Of a stretch of 23,358 bases of DNA, positions 1-7,628 are shown piece after piece. The notes under the pieces are model-generated. The model saw only the letters and a program-made list of their open reading frames with translations. It was not told where the DNA came from and did not search any database. The stretch's first letter is position 1. Each line of letters starts with the position of its first letter. The stretch covers positions 1-23,358 of the forward strand of contig CAZRBG010000073.1 in the NCBI GenBank assembly GCA_964598225.1, given 5' to 3'. Made by a program: the position numbers and the translations under genes. The stretch is from SG8-4 sp964598225 (GTDB taxonomy: Bacteria; Planctomycetota; Phycisphaerae; Sedimentisphaerales; Anaerobacaceae).

Positions 1-114
1 TTATTACGCCAGACCATATACAAATCGGGAAGTTATTTCATGCACGATCCTTACTTCTCATAATGAAAGTAAATGTCAAAAGAAGATCGTCTCTCCCCAA
101 TTATCACTACGATC
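1..114. other. Short AT-rich non-coding end
   Basis: I see no reading frame, RNA gene or clear repeat in this stretch. It lies just downstream of the stop codon of the frameshifted minus-strand gene that follows. No convincing GC-rich hairpin with a T-run is visible, so I do not call a terminator. Confidence 0.5.
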
Positions 115-884
115 TTACTTCTTAGGATAGAAGACACCTAAGATCATGAACTGATGCTGGAAGCGATTCATGTTTCCTGTAAAAAAGTGCACGTCATTGT
201 TCTGGGAACACATAAGGTCGAGCCAGCGTTGTTTGATCTTTTGAAGCAACACTTCTTGTGGTTTGTACCTGTGTCGCCATTTTCTATAAGATTCTTTCAT
301 CTCCCAGTCAATTATTGGGAGCTTGTGGCCTGGGCAGTCTGGTTTTCCATAGCACTTGAAATGGTAATAGAAATCGAAGGGTATCTGCTCGATAACTTTC
401 TTCTTATTATCAAATAAACGAAGCTGAGCGTAACATGCCTCGCGTTTAGCTTCACTTTCCAATGTAGCCTTTTTCCAAGATAACTTAATGTCACGAGGCT
501 TGAAGACTCCCAAAGATTTATCATTTTGAGCATCATACAAAATACCACAAATGGTGGTGACACGGTGGGAAGTACAATATTCTTTCTGCTTTCCCAATTT
601 CGTTTTGTATCAAGATGTGATACAAATTTGATACTGTCCATGTCGATCTTGTAGCTCTCGACACGATGGTCATCGGGAGCTTTCCAACATTTTACTTCAA
701 TAATGTCGTACTTCTTAAACTTCTTGGGATGATCCAGGTCCCTGAAGGGTACGGGATATAACCGAATCCACTGTGAAGTATCCACCTCAATACCAGCAGA
801 GCAAACCGTCTCAACATATGTTTTGCTCGGATTTGGATAGGCTTTGACAGTGATTAGAACACGTCTTGTTGTGGGTGTCGTCAC
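115..884 (-). pseudogene. DUF488-partner conserved protein, split by a frameshift
   Basis: Two overlapping minus-strand frames together encode one protein of about 256 residues. The N-terminal part (884 down to about 565) carries VKAYPNPSKTYVETVCSAGI and WIRLYPVPFRDL, then KKYDIIEV. The C-terminal part (about 565 down to 115) carries SLGVFKPRDI and a Cys-rich stretch, FKCYGKPDCPGHKLPIIDWE, whose spaced Cys/His suggest a metal site. I remember this layout from uncharacterised proteins encoded beside DUF488 genes; a two-OB-fold domain is possible but I cannot confirm it. The frames join if one base is re-read near 555-570, so one base is missing or two are extra. No slippery heptamer is visible there, so I favour a real mutation or a sequencing error over programmed shifting. 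The ATG at 884 lies 20 bases after the DUF488 stop, as expected for an operon. Function unknown. Confidence 0.7.
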
Positions 885-904
885 GTTTCCCTCCGCAGAC
901 TAAC

Positions 905-1345
905 CTATATGTGTTTTATCTGAATGTCCTCTCCGTTCGTTGCTCGTATCTTCTCTGCCACTAATTTGCGATGGCATTGGTCTGAAAAACGCTCGAAACA
1001 AATAAGGCAACAGCGAGCATTGATAACGTGATCATAAGCTTGCCGAATAGCTTCCTTCTGGTCAGCGAGATACTCCTCCATTTTCTCAAAAAACGCCACG
1101 TAGTCGCGAGTCGATTTGAGTCTTTCTCTGATATCTTTAGGAGTACCTAGTTCCCGAAAATGAATGTATTCAATTTGTACTCGTTCAAGCCTTTTGGCAA
1201 GCTGTGTTTTAGAAAAGCCCGGTTTTCTTGACAATGGAAGGGCTCTCACGTCTAAAAGACAACTTATATCGTAAGCCAGCAAACTATCAATGAAACTTTC
1301 AATATTTGTGCCTTCATAGCCCATTGTGAACAACTCTGTTGCCAT
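905..1345 (-). CDS. DUF488 family protein
   Basis: A 146-residue protein with the hallmarks of the DUF488 family: the N-terminal TMGYEG (residues 7-12), then LLDVRALPLSRKPGFSK (30-46), and a C-terminal CLICFERFSDQCHR (113-126), whose Cys and His are typical of the family. The biochemical role of DUF488 proteins is not established. The frame stays open to an ATG at 1360, but the ATG at 1345 is preceded by GGAG nine bases upstream and puts the conserved TMGYEG at the usual distance from the N-terminus, so I choose 1345. It is the first gene of a probable two-gene operon with the frameshifted partner that starts 20 bases downstream. The family call is confident; the function is unknown. Confidence 0.88.
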   Translation of the reverse strand: MATELFTMGYEGTNIESFIDSLLAYDISCLLDVRALPLSRKPGFSKTQLAKRLERVQIEYIHFRELGTPKDIRERLKSTRDYVAFFEKMEEYLADQKEAIRQAYDHVINARCCLICFERFSDQCHRKLVAEKIRATNGEDIQIKHI

Positions 1346-1619
1346 TCCGCACTTCTCCATTAAGATAGAATGATAAGAAAGTATATCATTTTATTCGGCA
1401 TCTTGTTCCAAATTCTCCAGTTTTTGCATTGTTTCTACGTATAGACCTGGAGGTTTTGTTCGCAGTTGAAAACCACGTATTGTCGCCATGGTTATAGTTG
1501 AGCCGCTTGGCGGGACTGTTTTTGATAGATTCCTCGGCAAGCTCGGAATGACATGGGCAAGCTCAGAATGACGTGAGCGGGCTCGGGACAACAGGTGCAC
1601 GGCGTCCGGGCACGTGTGT
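1346..1619. other. Intergenic stretch with a possible small ORF remnant
   Basis: Between DUF488 and uvrA there is a minus-strand frame of 32 codons (ATG at 1489, stop at 1391) beginning MATIRGFQLRTKPPGLYVET. It has no Shine-Dalgarno sequence and no family I recognise. Upstream of that ATG the same frame runs into the 20-bp tandem repeat, so the longer 69-codon reading is repeat-derived. It may be the tail of a decayed gene. Nothing else is supported here. Confidence 0.3.
1536..1595. repeat. 20-bp tandem repeat, two good copies and one diverged
   Basis: Three consecutive 20-base units: GGCAAGCTCGGAATGACATG (1536-1555), GGCAAGCTCAGAATGACGTG (1556-1575, two mismatches), and a diverged AGCGGGCTCGGGACAACAGG (1576-1595). 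It lies just past the 3' end of uvrA. The GCAAGCTC core recurs in the repeats at 19805 and 20653, which suggests a dispersed intergenic element. Confidence 0.6.
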
Positions 1620-4469
1620 TCACTTGCCGAGTCTTTCTTTCAGGAACTTTGCGGTGTAGCTCTTGTTGTTTTTGATTATGTCCTCGGGCTTGCCTGCGGC
1701 TACGATTTGGCCGCCTTTGTCGCCGCCTTCGGGGCCGAGGTCTATGATGTAGTCGGCCATCTTGATAACATCAAGGTTATGCTCGATTACGACTACGGTG
1801 TTGCCGCAGTCGGTCAGCCGCTGAAGCACGTTAAGGAGGTTGTGAATATCGGCGAAGTGCAGGCCGGTGGTGGGTTCGTCGAGCAGATAGAGAGTGTGTC
1901 CGGTTGCGGCCTTGCCTAATTCGGCCGAGAGTTTCACTCTCTGCGCTTCGCCGCCGGAGAGGGTCGTCGAGGCCTGGCCCAACCGCATGTAACCCAGCCC
2001 GACGTCGTCAAGAGTCTTAAGTATCCGCACAATCGTCGGGAAGTTCGTGAAGAAATTGAGCGACTCCTCGATCTGCATATCGAGCACGTCGGCGATACTC
2101 TTTCCCTTGTAGGTCACTGTGAGAGTTTCAGGGTTGTATCGCGTGCCCTTGCAGCTCTGGCACGTCACGTACACGTCCGGCAGAAAGTGCATCTCGATCT
2201 TCTTCGTGCCCTGGCCCTTGCAGTATTCACATCTACCGCCCTTGACGTTGAAGCTGAACCGTCCGGGTTTGTAGCCTCGAATCTTCGCCTCGCGGGTCAT
2301 GCTGAATAGTTTTCTGATCACGTCGAAGGCACCGGTGTACGTCGCGGGATTGCTCCTCGGTGTTTTGCCGATAGGCGACTGGTCGATCTCGATGACTTTG
2401 TCGATTTGCGCCGTACCGAGTACGGTCTTGTGCGCGCCTGGCTTGCCGCGAGAATGATACAGACGCCGTTTGAGAGCTTTGAGCAGGATATCACTGATCA
2501 GGGTGGACTTGCCCGAGCCGGAGACGCCGGTGACGCAGATGAATACGCCGAGAGGAAACTTGACGTCGATGTTCTTGAGGTTGTTCTGAGCGGCGCCTTT
2601 TACCTCGATGCATTTTCGCAGACTGTAGCGGCGTCTTTTTACGGGCAGCTCGATCTTTTTCCTGCCGCTAAGATATTGGCCGGTCAGCGATTCCTCACAG
2701 TGGGCTATATCGCTGAGTTTGCCCTGTACCACAACCTCTCCGCCGTGCGCGCCCGCAGCAGGGCCGATATCCACGACGTGATCGGCCGCTTGAATGATGT
2801 CCTCGTCGTGCTCGACTACGAGTACGGTGTTGCCCGACTTGCTCAGCTTCTGCAGTATCCCGAGCAGCCTGTTGTTGTCGCGCTTGTGCAGGCCGATAGT
2901 CGGCTCATCGAGCACGTAGCAGACGCCAACCAGGCCGCTGCCGACCTGCGTGGCCAGGCGTATTCGCTGGGCTTCTCCGCCTGCCAGCGTGCTGCTCATT
3001 CGGTCGAGCGTCAGGTAGCCCAGACCGACGTCTACCATGAACTTGAGGCGCGCCTTAATCTCCTTGAGCACTGCGGCGGCGATAACGGTTTTCTCCTTGT
3101 CGAGCTTTAACTTGCCGAAGAAGCTCTGAGCCTTATCGATGCTGAGAGCGGTCAGCTCGTTTATGCTTTTATCTCCGACTGTGACGGCGACGGCCTCGGG
3201 CCTGAGCCGGGCGCCGTGGCAGCCCTGGCACGGCTGCTGCGAAAGATAGCCCGTCAATCTGGTTTTGACGTATTCGCTGGTGGTGTTCTCCCATCGCCGG
3301 ACGAGATTCGGGATGACTCCCTCGAAGGACATGCCGTATTTCTTTTCGTCGGCCGCCGTCGTTCCGTGCATCAGAATCTTTGCATGCTCTTTCGGTATTT
3401 CGCTGAAGGGTATGGCCTTGCTGATGGCCATCTTTCGGCAGAATCTCTTGACAAGCCTGTTGTAGAAGATGTTCATCCTCTTGCCGCCCTTGCGCCAGGC
3501 TTCGATCGCGCCGTTTTCAAGCGATACGGATTTGTCCGGCACGATCAGCTCCGGATCGAACTCCAGGATCGTTCCGAGGCCGTCGCATTCTTTACACGCT
3601 CCGTAGGGGCTGTTGAAGCTGAACAGCCTGGGCGAAAGTTCTTCGAGGCTGGCCTGCGGATGCTTCGGGCAGGCGAATTTTTCGCTGTAGACGATCTCCT
3701 TCCACTTGCCGTTGCCTCCGTTCTTTTTATCGCCGCCCGGTTCCTGCAGCAGGACCAGAATCACGCCTTCGGCCAATTTCAGCGCTGTTTCGACCGAGTC
3801 GGCCAGTCGAATGCGGATCGTGTCTTTGATAATCAACCTGTCTACAAGAGCTTCGATGTTGTGCTTTTTGTTCTTGTTGAGTTCCGGGACCTCTCTGACG
3901 TCGTGGATTTCGCCGTCTACGCGGACGCGGACGAAGCCTTCGCGCTGGATCACGGTGAAAATATCCTTGTGCTCGCCTTTTTTGCCGCGAACCAATGGGG
4001 CGCAGACTTGGATTTTCGTGCCCTCCGGCCGGTCGAGGATCGAATCGACTATCTGCGAAGGGTGTTGACTGGTGATTTCTTTGCCGCATACCCAGCAGTG
4101 CGGCCGGCCTGCGCGGGCGAAGAGCAGCCTGAAATAGTCGTAGATTTCAGTCGTGGTCGCCACCGTCGAGCGGGGATTGTGGCTTGCGCTTCGCTGCTCG
4201 ATGGCAATGGTCGGCGGCAGGCCCGTGATATCGGAGACCGCCGGTTTTTGCATCTGTTCGAGAAATTGCCGGGCGTAGGCGCTCAGCGATTCGACGTATT
4301 TCCGGCGTCCTTCGGCGTAAATCGTATCGAACGCCAGAGAGCTCTTGCCGGAGCCGCTTATGCCGGTAATAACGACGAGCTTATCACGAGGAATGCTCAG
4401 GCTGATATTCTTGAGATTATGCTCGCCCGCACCGGTTATTCTAATTGATTTATCTATATTCCCAGCCAT
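1620..4469 (-). CDS. uvrA: UvrABC excision nuclease subunit A
   Basis: UvrA recognises bulky DNA lesions together with UvrB in nucleotide excision repair, acting as an ATP-dependent dimer. The protein has 949 residues, close to the usual length of about 940. It contains two ABC ATPase modules: the first Walker A is GISGSGKSS (from residue 36) with signature TLAGGEAQRIRLA, and the second Walker A is GVSGSGKST (from 648) with signature TTLSGGEAQRVKLS. The C-terminal zinc finger is the standard four-Cys type (GGRCEYCKGQG, then TCQSCKG). In the first zinc finger the second ligand is His: C267-P-K-H270, then C292-K-E-C295. The ATG at 4469 places the first Walker A at its normal position. It is transcribed divergently from nfi, across a 127-base gap that holds a candidate promoter. 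Identification is certain. Confidence 0.98.
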   Translation of the reverse strand: MAGNIDKSIRITGAGEHNLKNISLSIPRDKLVVITGISGSGKSSLAFDTIYAEGRRKYVESLSAYARQFLEQMQKPAVSDITGLPPTIAIEQRSASHNPRSTVATTTEIYDYFRLLFARAGRPHCWVCGKEITSQHPSQIVDSILDRPEGTKIQVCAPLVRGKKGEHKDIFTVIQREGFVRVRVDGEIHDVREVPELNKNKKHNIEALVDRLIIKDTIRIRLADSVETALKLAEGVILVLLQEPGGDKKNGGNGKWKEIVYSEKFACPKHPQASLEELSPRLFSFNSPYGACKECDGLGTILEFDPELIVPDKSVSLENGAIEAWRKGGKRMNIFYNRLVKRFCRKMAISKAIPFSEIPKEHAKILMHGTTAADEKKYGMSFEGVIPNLVRRWENTTSEYVKTRLTGYLSQQPCQGCHGARLRPEAVAVTVGDKSINELTALSIDKAQSFFGKLKLDKEKTVIAAAVLKEIKARLKFMVDVGLGYLTLDRMSSTLAGGEAQRIRLATQVGSGLVGVCYVLDEPTIGLHKRDNNRLLGILQKLSKSGNTVLVVEHDEDIIQAADHVVDIGPAAGAHGGEVVVQGKLSDIAHCEESLTGQYLSGRKKIELPVKRRRYSLRKCIEVKGAAQNNLKNIDVKFPLGVFICVTGVSGSGKSTLISDILLKALKRRLYHSRGKPGAHKTVLGTAQIDKVIEIDQSPIGKTPRSNPATYTGAFDVIRKLFSMTREAKIRGYKPGRFSFNVKGGRCEYCKGQGTKKIEMHFLPDVYVTCQSCKGTRYNPETLTVTYKGKSIADVLDMQIEESLNFFTNFPTIVRILKTLDDVGLGYMRLGQASTTLSGGEAQRVKLSAELGKAATGHTLYLLDEPTTGLHFADIHNLLNVLQRLTDCGNTVVVIEHNLDVIKMADYIIDLGPEGGDKGGQIVAAGKPEDIIKNNKSYTAKFLKERLGK

Positions 4470-4526
4470 CCTAGTTTTGTTGTTTCCATTAACAAAGTGA
4501 AAATTCTACCTTGATACAAACGAATA

Positions 4527-4555
4527 ATTGTACCATAGTGGCGCAAGAAGGTAAA
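4527..4555 (-). promoter_or_regulatory. Candidate sigma70-like promoter of uvrA
   Basis: Read on the minus strand: TTTACC (4555-4550), a 17-base spacer, then TACAAT (4532-4527), about 57 bases upstream of the uvrA ATG. The -10 matches the consensus at five of six positions and the -35 at four. I see no obvious SOS-type palindrome, though the LexA box of this lineage is not something I can assume. Confidence 0.5.
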
Positions 4556-4596
4556 ACGGTTATTATCGGGAAACTTGGAAAGACTTTCGGGACTCC

Positions 4597-5265
4597 ATGA
4601 AAAATTTGCATAAGTGGAATTTATCGTATGCACGGGCCAGGGAAGTGCAGACGAGCCTTGCCGGCAAGGTGCGATTTACGCCGCTGCGAAAGAAGCCAAA
4701 GATGGTTGCCGGTGTCGATTGTGCGTTCAGCAAAGACGGGCAGCGGATTCTCGCTGCTATCGTGGTTCTAAGATTGCCCGATTTCGAGCTTGTCGAAACA
4801 GCCAGCGCGGTTCGGAAGGTCACATTTCCCTACATTCCGGGGCTGCTTTCATTTCGCGAAGCTCCTGTTTGTATCGCCGCCGCCAAGAAGCTGCGAGTCC
4901 GGCCCGATGTTTTCGTTATTGACGGCCAGGGAATCGCACATCCCCGCAGGCTCGGCCTGGCGACACATTTAGGTCTATTCCTCGACAGGCCGACAATAGG
5001 CTGTGCCAAGAGCAGGCTTACCGGCGAATATGACGAGCCGCCTTCGCAAAAGGGGGCTTATGCGCTGCTGACCGATAGATCCGAGACAATCGGCGCCGTT
5101 GTCAGGACGCGCACTAACGTCAAACCGGTTTTCGTCTCGGCAGGCAACAAATGCACACTGGAAAATGCAGTAAACGTTGTCCTGGCCTGTGCCGTCAAAT
5201 ACCGCTTGCCCGAGCCGACCCGACTTGCCCACCAGAAGGTGGGAAAGCTGAAGCTGAAAACATAA
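4597..5265 (+). CDS. nfi: Endonuclease V (deoxyinosine 3' endonuclease)
   Basis: Endonuclease V nicks DNA one base 3' of deoxyinosine, starting repair of deaminated adenine. The 222-residue protein matches family size and carries the conserved blocks: AGVDCAF with catalytic Asp41, FPYIPGLLSFREAP with Glu88, VFVIDGQGIAHPRRLGLATH with Asp109 and His115, TIGCAKSRL with Lys138, VSAGNKCTLENAVN, and LPEPTRLAHQ with His212. These correspond one to one with the active-site residues known from the Thermotoga enzyme, so it should be active. The ATG at 4597 has only a weak ribosome-binding site, but no better start exists before the conserved region. It is divergent from uvrA, making a small DNA-repair locus, and convergent with the lipoprotein cyclophilin gene, whose stop lies about 30 bases away. 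Confidence 0.96.
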   Translation: MKNLHKWNLSYARAREVQTSLAGKVRFTPLRKKPKMVAGVDCAFSKDGQRILAAIVVLRLPDFELVETASAVRKVTFPYIPGLLSFREAPVCIAAAKKLRVRPDVFVIDGQGIAHPRRLGLATHLGLFLDRPTIGCAKSRLTGEYDEPPSQKGAYALLTDRSETIGAVVRTRTNVKPVFVSAGNKCTLENAVNVVLACAVKYRLPEPTRLAHQKVGKLKLKT

Positions 5266-5296
5266 AACTCTCCGAACCGGCTGCAAATAGAGGTGT

Positions 5297-5911
5297 CTAC
5301 TGTGAGACAACTCTGGCCGACTCGATTATTACAGGTTCGACCGGCACGTTTTTCCTGCCGGCTCGTGTTGTGGTTTCCACCCAGGCGATTGTGTCCACCA
5401 CGTCCATCCCTTCGACGACTTTGCCGAACACGGCGTATCCGGGATTCCGGCTGGGGACGTCATCAAGGCCCGGATTTGCCATGTGATTGATGAAGAACTG
5501 AGAAGTAGCGCTGTTGGGATCACGACCTCGCGCCATTGCGATGGCGCCTCGCTTGTTCTTCAAGCCGTTGTCGGCTTCATTGACGATCGGATCGCGAGTT
5601 TCCTTCTTCTCCATATCCGGGGTAAGGCCGCCGCCCTGTATCATGAAGCGGGGTATGACCCTGTGGAAAATTGTTCCATCGTAGAAGCCATTTTCTACGT
5701 ACGTTAGAAAGTTTTCCACGGTGATTGGTGCGGCCTGCTCGTTAAGCCGGACGACAATGTCGCCCATGCTCGTTTTCAACTCCACTGTTACGGCCTGCGG
5801 CTCCGGCTCTTCAACCTTGTCAACAACATTTTCGTTAGTCGTTTCACTATTGCAGCCGCAAAGAATAAAAGCGGCCGTCAATAACAAACAGAACCATTTT
5901 TTGGCAATCAT
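5297..5911 (-). CDS. Cyclophilin-type peptidyl-prolyl isomerase, lipoprotein
   Basis: A 204-residue cyclophilin predicted to be a membrane-anchored lipoprotein outside the cytoplasm. The N-terminus has a lysine pair, a hydrophobic core and a lipobox, L17-C18-G19-C20, followed by an acidic linker to about residue 40. The cyclophilin domain follows, with IFHRVIPRFMIQGGG (catalytic Arg) and the SATSQFFIN block; it ends close to the stop. It would catalyse cis-trans isomerisation of proline bonds, assisting the folding of exported proteins. GGGAG lies about nine bases before the ATG. The gene is the last of the long minus-strand cluster, 40 bases after the cytoplasmic cyclophilin, which it closely resembles (both share RVIP-FMIQGGG, DNGLKN-RGAIAMAR and VPVEPV-IESA). 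The pair clearly arose by duplication. Confidence 0.93.
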   Translation of the reverse strand: MIAKKWFCLLLTAAFILCGCNSETTNENVVDKVEEPEPQAVTVELKTSMGDIVVRLNEQAAPITVENFLTYVENGFYDGTIFHRVIPRFMIQGGGLTPDMEKKETRDPIVNEADNGLKNKRGAIAMARGRDPNSATSQFFINHMANPGLDDVPSRNPGYAVFGKVVEGMDVVDTIAWVETTTRAGRKNVPVEPVIIESARVVSQ

Positions 5912-5951
5912 AATATTCGCTCCCAGCTATCTGCGTAAAATTTATGTAGAA

Positions 5952-6449
5952 TTATTCCGAAACGACCGTGGCCGATTCAATTACCACCGGTTCGACCGGG
6001 ACATCATCCATGCCCTTTCGTTTAGTTGTTTTCACAGCGGCGATTGCATCGACAACGTCCATTCCTTCGGTAGTCCTGCCGAAAACAGTATATCCCGGAT
6101 TGTCGCTGCCGGCGTAATTAAGAAAATCGTTGTCTCTGTGATTGATGAAAAACTGAGCGGTAGCACTGTCGGGATCGCTCGTTCGCGCCATCGCGATGGC
6201 GCCTCGCTCGTTTTTCAGGCCGTTGTCCGCCTCATTTTTTATCGGATCGCGAGTCTTGTCCTGCGTCATATCGGCGGCAAAGCCTCCGCCCTGGATCATG
6301 AAGTTGGGTATGACCCTGTGGAATATCTTTCCGTCGAAAAAACCCTCCTTCACATATTCGAGAAAATTCTTAACCGTAACCGGAGCAGCCTGCTCGTTCA
6401 GTTCGATCATGATATCACCCATAGTTGTTTGAAGTTTTACCATAGCCAT
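5952..6449 (-). CDS. ppiB: Cyclophilin-type peptidyl-prolyl isomerase, cytoplasmic
   Basis: A compact single-domain cyclophilin of 165 residues without signal peptide, hence cytoplasmic; it speeds cis-trans isomerisation of prolyl bonds. It has KIFHRVIPNFMIQGGG with the catalytic Arg, and the SATAQFFINH block of the active-site groove. The frame begins with a GTG at 6455, but the ATG at 6449 (MAMVKLQTTMGD) is preceded by GAGG five bases upstream, so I use that; an ATG at 6443 is also possible. It lies about 60 bases after the dehydrogenase gene and 40 before its lipoprotein paralogue, on the same strand, so it is probably part of the same transcript. Confidence 0.93.
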   Translation of the reverse strand: MAMVKLQTTMGDIMIELNEQAAPVTVKNFLEYVKEGFFDGKIFHRVIPNFMIQGGGFAADMTQDKTRDPIKNEADNGLKNERGAIAMARTSDPDSATAQFFINHRDNDFLNYAGSDNPGYTVFGRTTEGMDVVDAIAAVKTTKRKGMDDVPVEPVVIESATVVSE

Positions 6450-6509
6450 GTACACCTCTGCCTTTCTTTTTTTTCATTGCGGCTACGTGCCAAAAGAACG
6501 TTCCTGTCG

Positions 6510-7541
6510 CTACGACTCACCGTCAATCTTATCGCGCCATTTGTTCTTTTTGACGGAGGTTAGTATCTTGTTTGCGCATTCCAATGCAGCCAGCCCCTCT
6601 TGCGCGCTGACTTCCGGCATCAGTTCTCGGTCAGCGGCGGCCTGAAGGAACGCTTCCTGTTCCAGACGTATCGGTTCTTTATCGGAAATATCAAGCTGCT
6701 CCACGTGCAGCAGGTCGGGCCAGTTTACCGTCGTCATGTCGAAAGTCCCGGCCTCCTTTTGCTCCTGAATCCACTTGACGACGTTGATGTTGGGATCGGC
6801 CTTTATGATGATTCCGCTCTTCTTAAGATAATCCATGCTCAGATAAGCCTGCCGGCTGAACACCCTGACTCTTCTGTCCGTTTTCAGCCCGAGCCTCGAC
6901 GCGGTGATGTTTGCTATACAGCCATTCTCGAAAACGATCCTGGCATTGCAAATGTCTTCTTCCTCCTCGACGACGTTAACTCCCACGGCCTCGACCCGCT
7001 TTATCTTGCTTGCCGCCAGCGACAGAATGATGTCGATGTCGTGGATCATTACATCCAAAACAACACCAACGTCGGTCGAGCGAAACGGATACGGGCTGAT
7101 TCGATTGGCTTCGATAAATTTAGGCTCGATGTCGAGCCTTTTGATTGCCTGGACTACCGGATTGCATCGTTCCGAATGTCCCACTGCTACTACGACATTA
7201 TTCCTCCTTGCAAGGACTACGATTTTCCGGCCTTCTCTGACGTTGGCGGCAAGCGGCTTCTCAATAAGCACGTCGATTTTATTCTTGATAAATGTTCTGG
7301 CCAGTGTCAGATGGGTAACCGTAGGGGTGGCTATCGTTACCGCATCGACCTGATCCAGAATCTCGGCACAGTTGGTCGAGGCTGTGCAATCGTACTGATC
7401 GGCCAGATTCTGAGCTTTCCCGGCATCGACATCAACGACGGCAACGAGTTCGCTCTGGGGCAACTGCGAATAAACCTTCGCATGTATTGTTCCCATTTTG
7501 CCCGCGCCGATAACGGCGGTTCTTATCTTTGCATCTTGCAT
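6510..7541 (-). CDS. Gfo/Idh/MocA-family dehydrogenase, GnnA-like by context
   Basis: A 343-residue NAD(P)-dependent sugar dehydrogenase. The N-terminal Rossmann fold begins VIGAGKMG (residues 10-17). The family signature EKPLA lies at 94-98 with its conserved Lys95, and the active-site Asp/His pair is seen in VVLDVMIHDID (D163, H167). It follows lpxA by 87 bases in the same direction. In Acidithiobacillus and Leptospira, GnnA, a member of this family beside lpxA, oxidises the 3-OH of UDP-GlcNAc, and GnnB then transaminates it to give the diamino sugar of amide-linked lipid A. A GnnA role here is inference from position: no cytoplasmic GnnB-type aminotransferase lies beside it. Other sugar-nucleotide substrates are equally possible. 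Family call firm, substrate uncertain. Confidence 0.88.
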   Translation of the reverse strand: MQDAKIRTAVIGAGKMGTIHAKVYSQLPQSELVAVVDVDAGKAQNLADQYDCTASTNCAEILDQVDAVTIATPTVTHLTLARTFIKNKIDVLIEKPLAANVREGRKIVVLARRNNVVVAVGHSERCNPVVQAIKRLDIEPKFIEANRISPYPFRSTDVGVVLDVMIHDIDIILSLAASKIKRVEAVGVNVVEEEEDICNARIVFENGCIANITASRLGLKTDRRVRVFSRQAYLSMDYLKKSGIIIKADPNINVVKWIQEQKEAGTFDMTTVNWPDLLHVEQLDISDKEPIRLEQEAFLQAAADRELMPEVSAQEGLAALECANKILTSVKKNKWRDKIDGES

Positions 7542-7628
7542 TCTTTTCTCTTGTAACGAATCATGTAAAAATTACCCTGTACCGCCAGAATCAGAGTGGA
7601 TGACAAACAGCGCATGGTAAACCCCGTT

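Noticed and set aside
540..600. Programmed -1 frameshift in the DUF488 partner gene
   Set aside because: No slippery heptamer in the right phase and no obvious downstream structure; mutation or sequence error is simpler.
2406..3110. Plus-strand reading frame of 234 codons opposite uvrA
   Set aside because: Antisense shadow without ribosome-binding site or recognisable family.
3216..4448. Long plus-strand reading frame of 410 codons opposite uvrA
   Set aside because: It is the antisense shadow of uvrA in GC-rich DNA; the uvrA frame carries all the conserved motifs and this one none.
5721..6563. Plus-strand reading frame of 280 codons across the two cyclophilin genes
   Set aside because: It runs antisense through two well-supported genes and has no recognisable content.
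6600..7556. Plus-strand reading frame of 318 codons opposite the Gfo/Idh gene
   Set aside because: Antisense shadow; the minus-strand frame has the Rossmann and EKP motifs.
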